Origin: an uncultured Opitutia bacterium
GTDB lineage: Bacteria > Verrucomicrobiota > Verrucomicrobiia > Opitutales > UBA953
Assembly (NCBI GenBank): GCA_903919185.1
Contig: CAIXHF010000090.1
Span: 1-45,055 of the forward strand
Direction: 5' to 3'
Length of the DNA: 45,055 nucleotides
Position numbers and translations under genes: made by a program. Below the pieces are notes generated by a model that saw nothing but the letters and a program-made list of their open reading frames with translations, did no database searches and was not told the DNA's origin. Positions 43,039-45,055 of the stretch are shown one piece after another; position 1 is the stretch's first letter, and each line of letters opens with the position of its first letter.

Positions 43039-44880
43039 TCACTCTACCGTCACCGACTTTGCCAGGTTGCGGGGCTGGTCAATCGAACAGCCGCGCAGGC
43101 GGGCCACGTGATAGGCCAAGAGCTGCAAAGCCACGGCCGCAGGAATCGTCGCGACCAAGGGATCACAATCCGGAATGACTATGCGGTCATCGGCAATGGT
43201 GTCCGCGGACTGACCCGCCGTCACGACCGCAATGATCCGCGCCCCGCGGGCTTTACATTCCTCCGCATTACTCCAGACTTTATCCAACTGCGGCGAGCGA
43301 TTCGCCAGCACGACGACGGGTGTCCCCGGGGTGAGCAAAGCAATGGGACCATGTTTCATCTCGGCCGCATGATAGCCCTCGGCGTGAACATAAGAGATTT
43401 CTTTGAGCTTCAAGGCGCCTTCCAGGGCAACCGGGTGCATCGGACCACGACCTAAAAAGAATGCGTGCTCGGCGGCGGCCATGCGGGCGGCCACCGCAGC
43501 GATGGCATCGTTCTGGGCCAAGACCTGCTCGATGAGCTCCGGCAACCGTGCCAGTTCCGCGACCAGCGCCCTGCCCCGCTCCAAGGAAAGGCGCCGCCCA
43601 CGGCCTAACCGCAGGGCCATCAGCAAAAGGACGGCCACCTGACCAGTGAAAGCCTTCGTCGAGGCCACCGAGATTTCGGGGCCAGCATGAATGAAGACGC
43701 CTTGCCCCGTTTCGCGGGCGATGGTCGATCCCACGACGTTGACGAGCCCGAGGACCAGGGCGCCTTTGGCCTTAGCCTCCCGCACGGCGGCCAAGGTGTC
43801 CGCGGTTTCGCCGGATTGTGAGATGGCTAAGACGAGGTCGTGGCTACCGACCAAGGGATTCCGATAGCGGAATTCGGCAGCCGGTTGCACCTCGGCATTG
43901 AGGTCAGCCAAATCTTCAAAGGCAAATTCACCGACTTGGCCGGCATGCAAGGAGGTCCCACACCCGACAAGGACGATGCGCTGAATCTCGGCTAAGTCAC
44001 GCGAGGAGGTCCCCATGCCGGCTAACACCGCGGTACCGTGCTCGGCATCGAGTCGACCACGTAAGGCATTACGGACGGATTCCGGCTGCTCGTAGATTTC
44101 CTTGAGCATGAAGTGCTCGTAGCCGCCTTTTTCCACCGCGCCAGCGGCCAACCCTAATTCCGCGACTTCGCGTTCGCGGATGACATCGTGGCGATCGCGG
44201 ATATCGACGCTATCGGCGGTGAGGACTGCGATATCACCGTCGTCTAAATAGATGACGCGGCGGGTATGCGCCACCAAGGCCGCCGCATCCGAGGCCACGA
44301 GGGTCTCACCCTCGCCTAAGCCCAAGACCAAGGGACTACCCTTACGGGCCACCACCAGCACGCCCGGTTGGTCGACCGCTAATACGGCGATACCATAGGC
44401 ACCTTCGACTTGGGCCAAGGCCTGCCCCACCGCCTTACGCAGGTCGCCTTGATAATGCTCACCAATCAAACGGGCTAAGGCCTCGGTATCGGTTTCAGAG
44501 ACAAAGACATGGCCCTTGGCCTCCAAGCGAGCGCGGATCGCCCGATAGTTCTCAATGATGCCGTTATGCACTAAACAAAGTCGTCCTTCCGCGGCCGCAT
44601 GCGGATGGGCATTCGCCTCTGTCGGTGCGCCATGCGTCGCCCAGCGGGTGTGCGCGATCCCCGTCTGCGCCGCCACTTGGGCTGATGGCGGCAACTCAGC
44701 GTTCACTTTCTCCGTTAAGCGGGCGACCTTACCCACGGCCCGAACAGTAGTCAGCTGACCGCTCGGCCCCTGCAACGCGACCCCAGCAGAATCGTACCCG
44801 CGGTACTCCAAGCGGCGTAAGCCACCAAGGAGAATGGGGAGCGCGGGCTGTCGACCGACATATCCGATGATGCCACACAT
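43039..44880 (-). CDS. glmS: Glutamine-fructose-6-phosphate aminotransferase (isomerizing)
   Basis: A 613-residue enzyme that makes glucosamine-6-phosphate from fructose-6-phosphate and glutamine, the entry to peptidoglycan amino sugars. The glutaminase domain starts with the nucleophile Cys2 (CGIIGYVG) and has LRRLEYRGYDSAG, HTRWATHG, HNGIIENY and TDTEALA. The isomerase part has two SIS domains, with CGTSLHAGQVGEF, AISQSGETADT, STKAFTGQVA and the C-terminal end LRGCSIDQPRNLAKSVTVE, seen in part as DQPRNLAKSVTVE. It lies one base after an upstream gene whose end resembles a sugar nucleotidyltransferase, so the pair probably serves UDP-GlcNAc synthesis. No glmS ribozyme is expected in this operon position, and none is visible. 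Confidence 0.97.
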   Translation of the reverse strand: MCGIIGYVGRQPALPILLGGLRRLEYRGYDSAGVALQGPSGQLTTVRAVGKVARLTEKVNAELPPSAQVAAQTGIAHTRWATHGAPTEANAHPHAAAEGRLCLVHNGIIENYRAIRARLEAKGHVFVSETDTEALARLIGEHYQGDLRKAVGQALAQVEGAYGIAVLAVDQPGVLVVARKGSPLVLGLGEGETLVASDAAALVAHTRRVIYLDDGDIAVLTADSVDIRDRHDVIREREVAELGLAAGAVEKGGYEHFMLKEIYEQPESVRNALRGRLDAEHGTAVLAGMGTSSRDLAEIQRIVLVGCGTSLHAGQVGEFAFEDLADLNAEVQPAAEFRYRNPLVGSHDLVLAISQSGETADTLAAVREAKAKGALVLGLVNVVGSTIARETGQGVFIHAGPEISVASTKAFTGQVAVLLLMALRLGRGRRLSLERGRALVAELARLPELIEQVLAQNDAIAAVAARMAAAEHAFFLGRGPMHPVALEGALKLKEISYVHAEGYHAAEMKHGPIALLTPGTPVVVLANRSPQLDKVWSNAEECKARGARIIAVVTAGQSADTIADDRIVIPDCDPLVATIPAAVALQLLAYHVARLRGCSIDQPRNLAKSVTVE

Positions 44881-44881
44881 C

Positions 44882-45055
44882 TTAAACGAGGTCGCGGTCG
44901 ACGACGTCCGCTGGTCGCGTGGTTAGGCCCGGCCAAATCTTTCGACCTGGGTAAATCGAAGTATGGATACCCGTGTGCACGCCGTCGCCGATGATGGCGC
45001 CGAACTTACGACGGCCGGTGTCAATGAGTTCGCCCGCGACCATCGAACGATGCGG
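44882..45055 (-). CDS. C-terminal end of a sugar-nucleotidyltransferase-type beta-helix protein (partial)
   Basis: The last 57 residues of a protein that starts beyond the right edge. They read as coils of a left-handed beta-helix with the segments RRKFGAIIGDGVHTGIHTS and YPGRKIWPG, as in the C-terminal part of GlmU-like and glucose-1-phosphate thymidylyltransferase-like enzymes (uridylyltransferase/acetyltransferase fusions of the ST0452 type). The end is polar (PADVVDRDLV). The TAA is one base before the glmS ATG, so the two genes form an operon. The activity, probably UDP-GlcNAc formation, is inferred from the fold and the partner. Confidence 0.72.
   Translation of the reverse strand, partial: PHRSMVAGELIDTGRRKFGAIIGDGVHTGIHTSIYPGRKIWPGLTTRPADVVDRDLV

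Overview
The window looks like the chromosome of a member of the PVC group, most probably Verrucomicrobiota. The GC content is fairly high by eye. One gene is a PVC-type secreted 'membrane-bound dehydrogenase' with HEAT repeats and a terminal haem-binding domain. There is an mreBCD-mrdA shape operon, and rhamnose is broken down through a fused aldolase/dehydrogenase. The taxonomic call is inference from gene content. No rRNA, phage, insertion sequence or CRISPR array is visible. Genes are packed tightly: convergent stop codons abut with gaps of 0-6 bases, and many genes in the same direction overlap or are 1-7 bases apart.

Layout. 1-6932 holds the tail of an unidentified gene, a HAD-DciA fusion, a small lipoprotein, panE-nadB (CoA and NAD cofactors), a CNNM/CorC-type membrane protein, hisF and dtd. 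6935-14172 holds menF and metG, a toroid-fold protein closed by a clear terminator, and a dipeptidyl peptidase IV with a good, apparently leaderless promoter. 14227-17577 is the PVC dehydrogenase/haem protein. 17585-23351 is a leftward L-rhamnose-type operon (DeoR regulator, class II aldolase, rhaB, aldolase/dehydrogenase fusion). Its distal lactate-utilisation part has decayed: lutA keeps its two ends but has an in-frame TAG and lost its middle, lutB is gone, and only the last 39 codons of lutC remain.

23557-34426 begins with a peptidoglycan amidase lipoprotein. A leftward series follows: trpB, yicC, an HU-like protein, hisS, murJ, a 1318-residue adenylation-carrier-membrane protein and a phosphopantetheinyl transferase. 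The large protein has the order and size of the poly-epsilon-lysine synthetase (Pls) family: A domain, carrier domain, then three membrane/beta-helix modules. With its neighbouring transferase it is the strongest candidate for an undescribed system here, probably making a cationic homopolymer of an amino acid.

34526-42334 runs rightward with uppP, mreB-mreC-mreD-mrdA, asd and an RNA methyltransferase, plus an opposing L,D-transpeptidase; the theme is cell-wall synthesis and shape. 42391-42628 holds two near-identical lysine tRNAs (UUU and CUU), separated by an intrinsic terminator. A small double zinc-ribbon gene, glmS and the end of a nucleotidyltransferase-type gene close the window.

Expression signals. 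Shine-Dalgarno sequences are rare (trpB has the clear one). Several predicted promoters put the transcription start within about 0-15 bases of the start codon, which suggests leaderless or near-leaderless messages are common.
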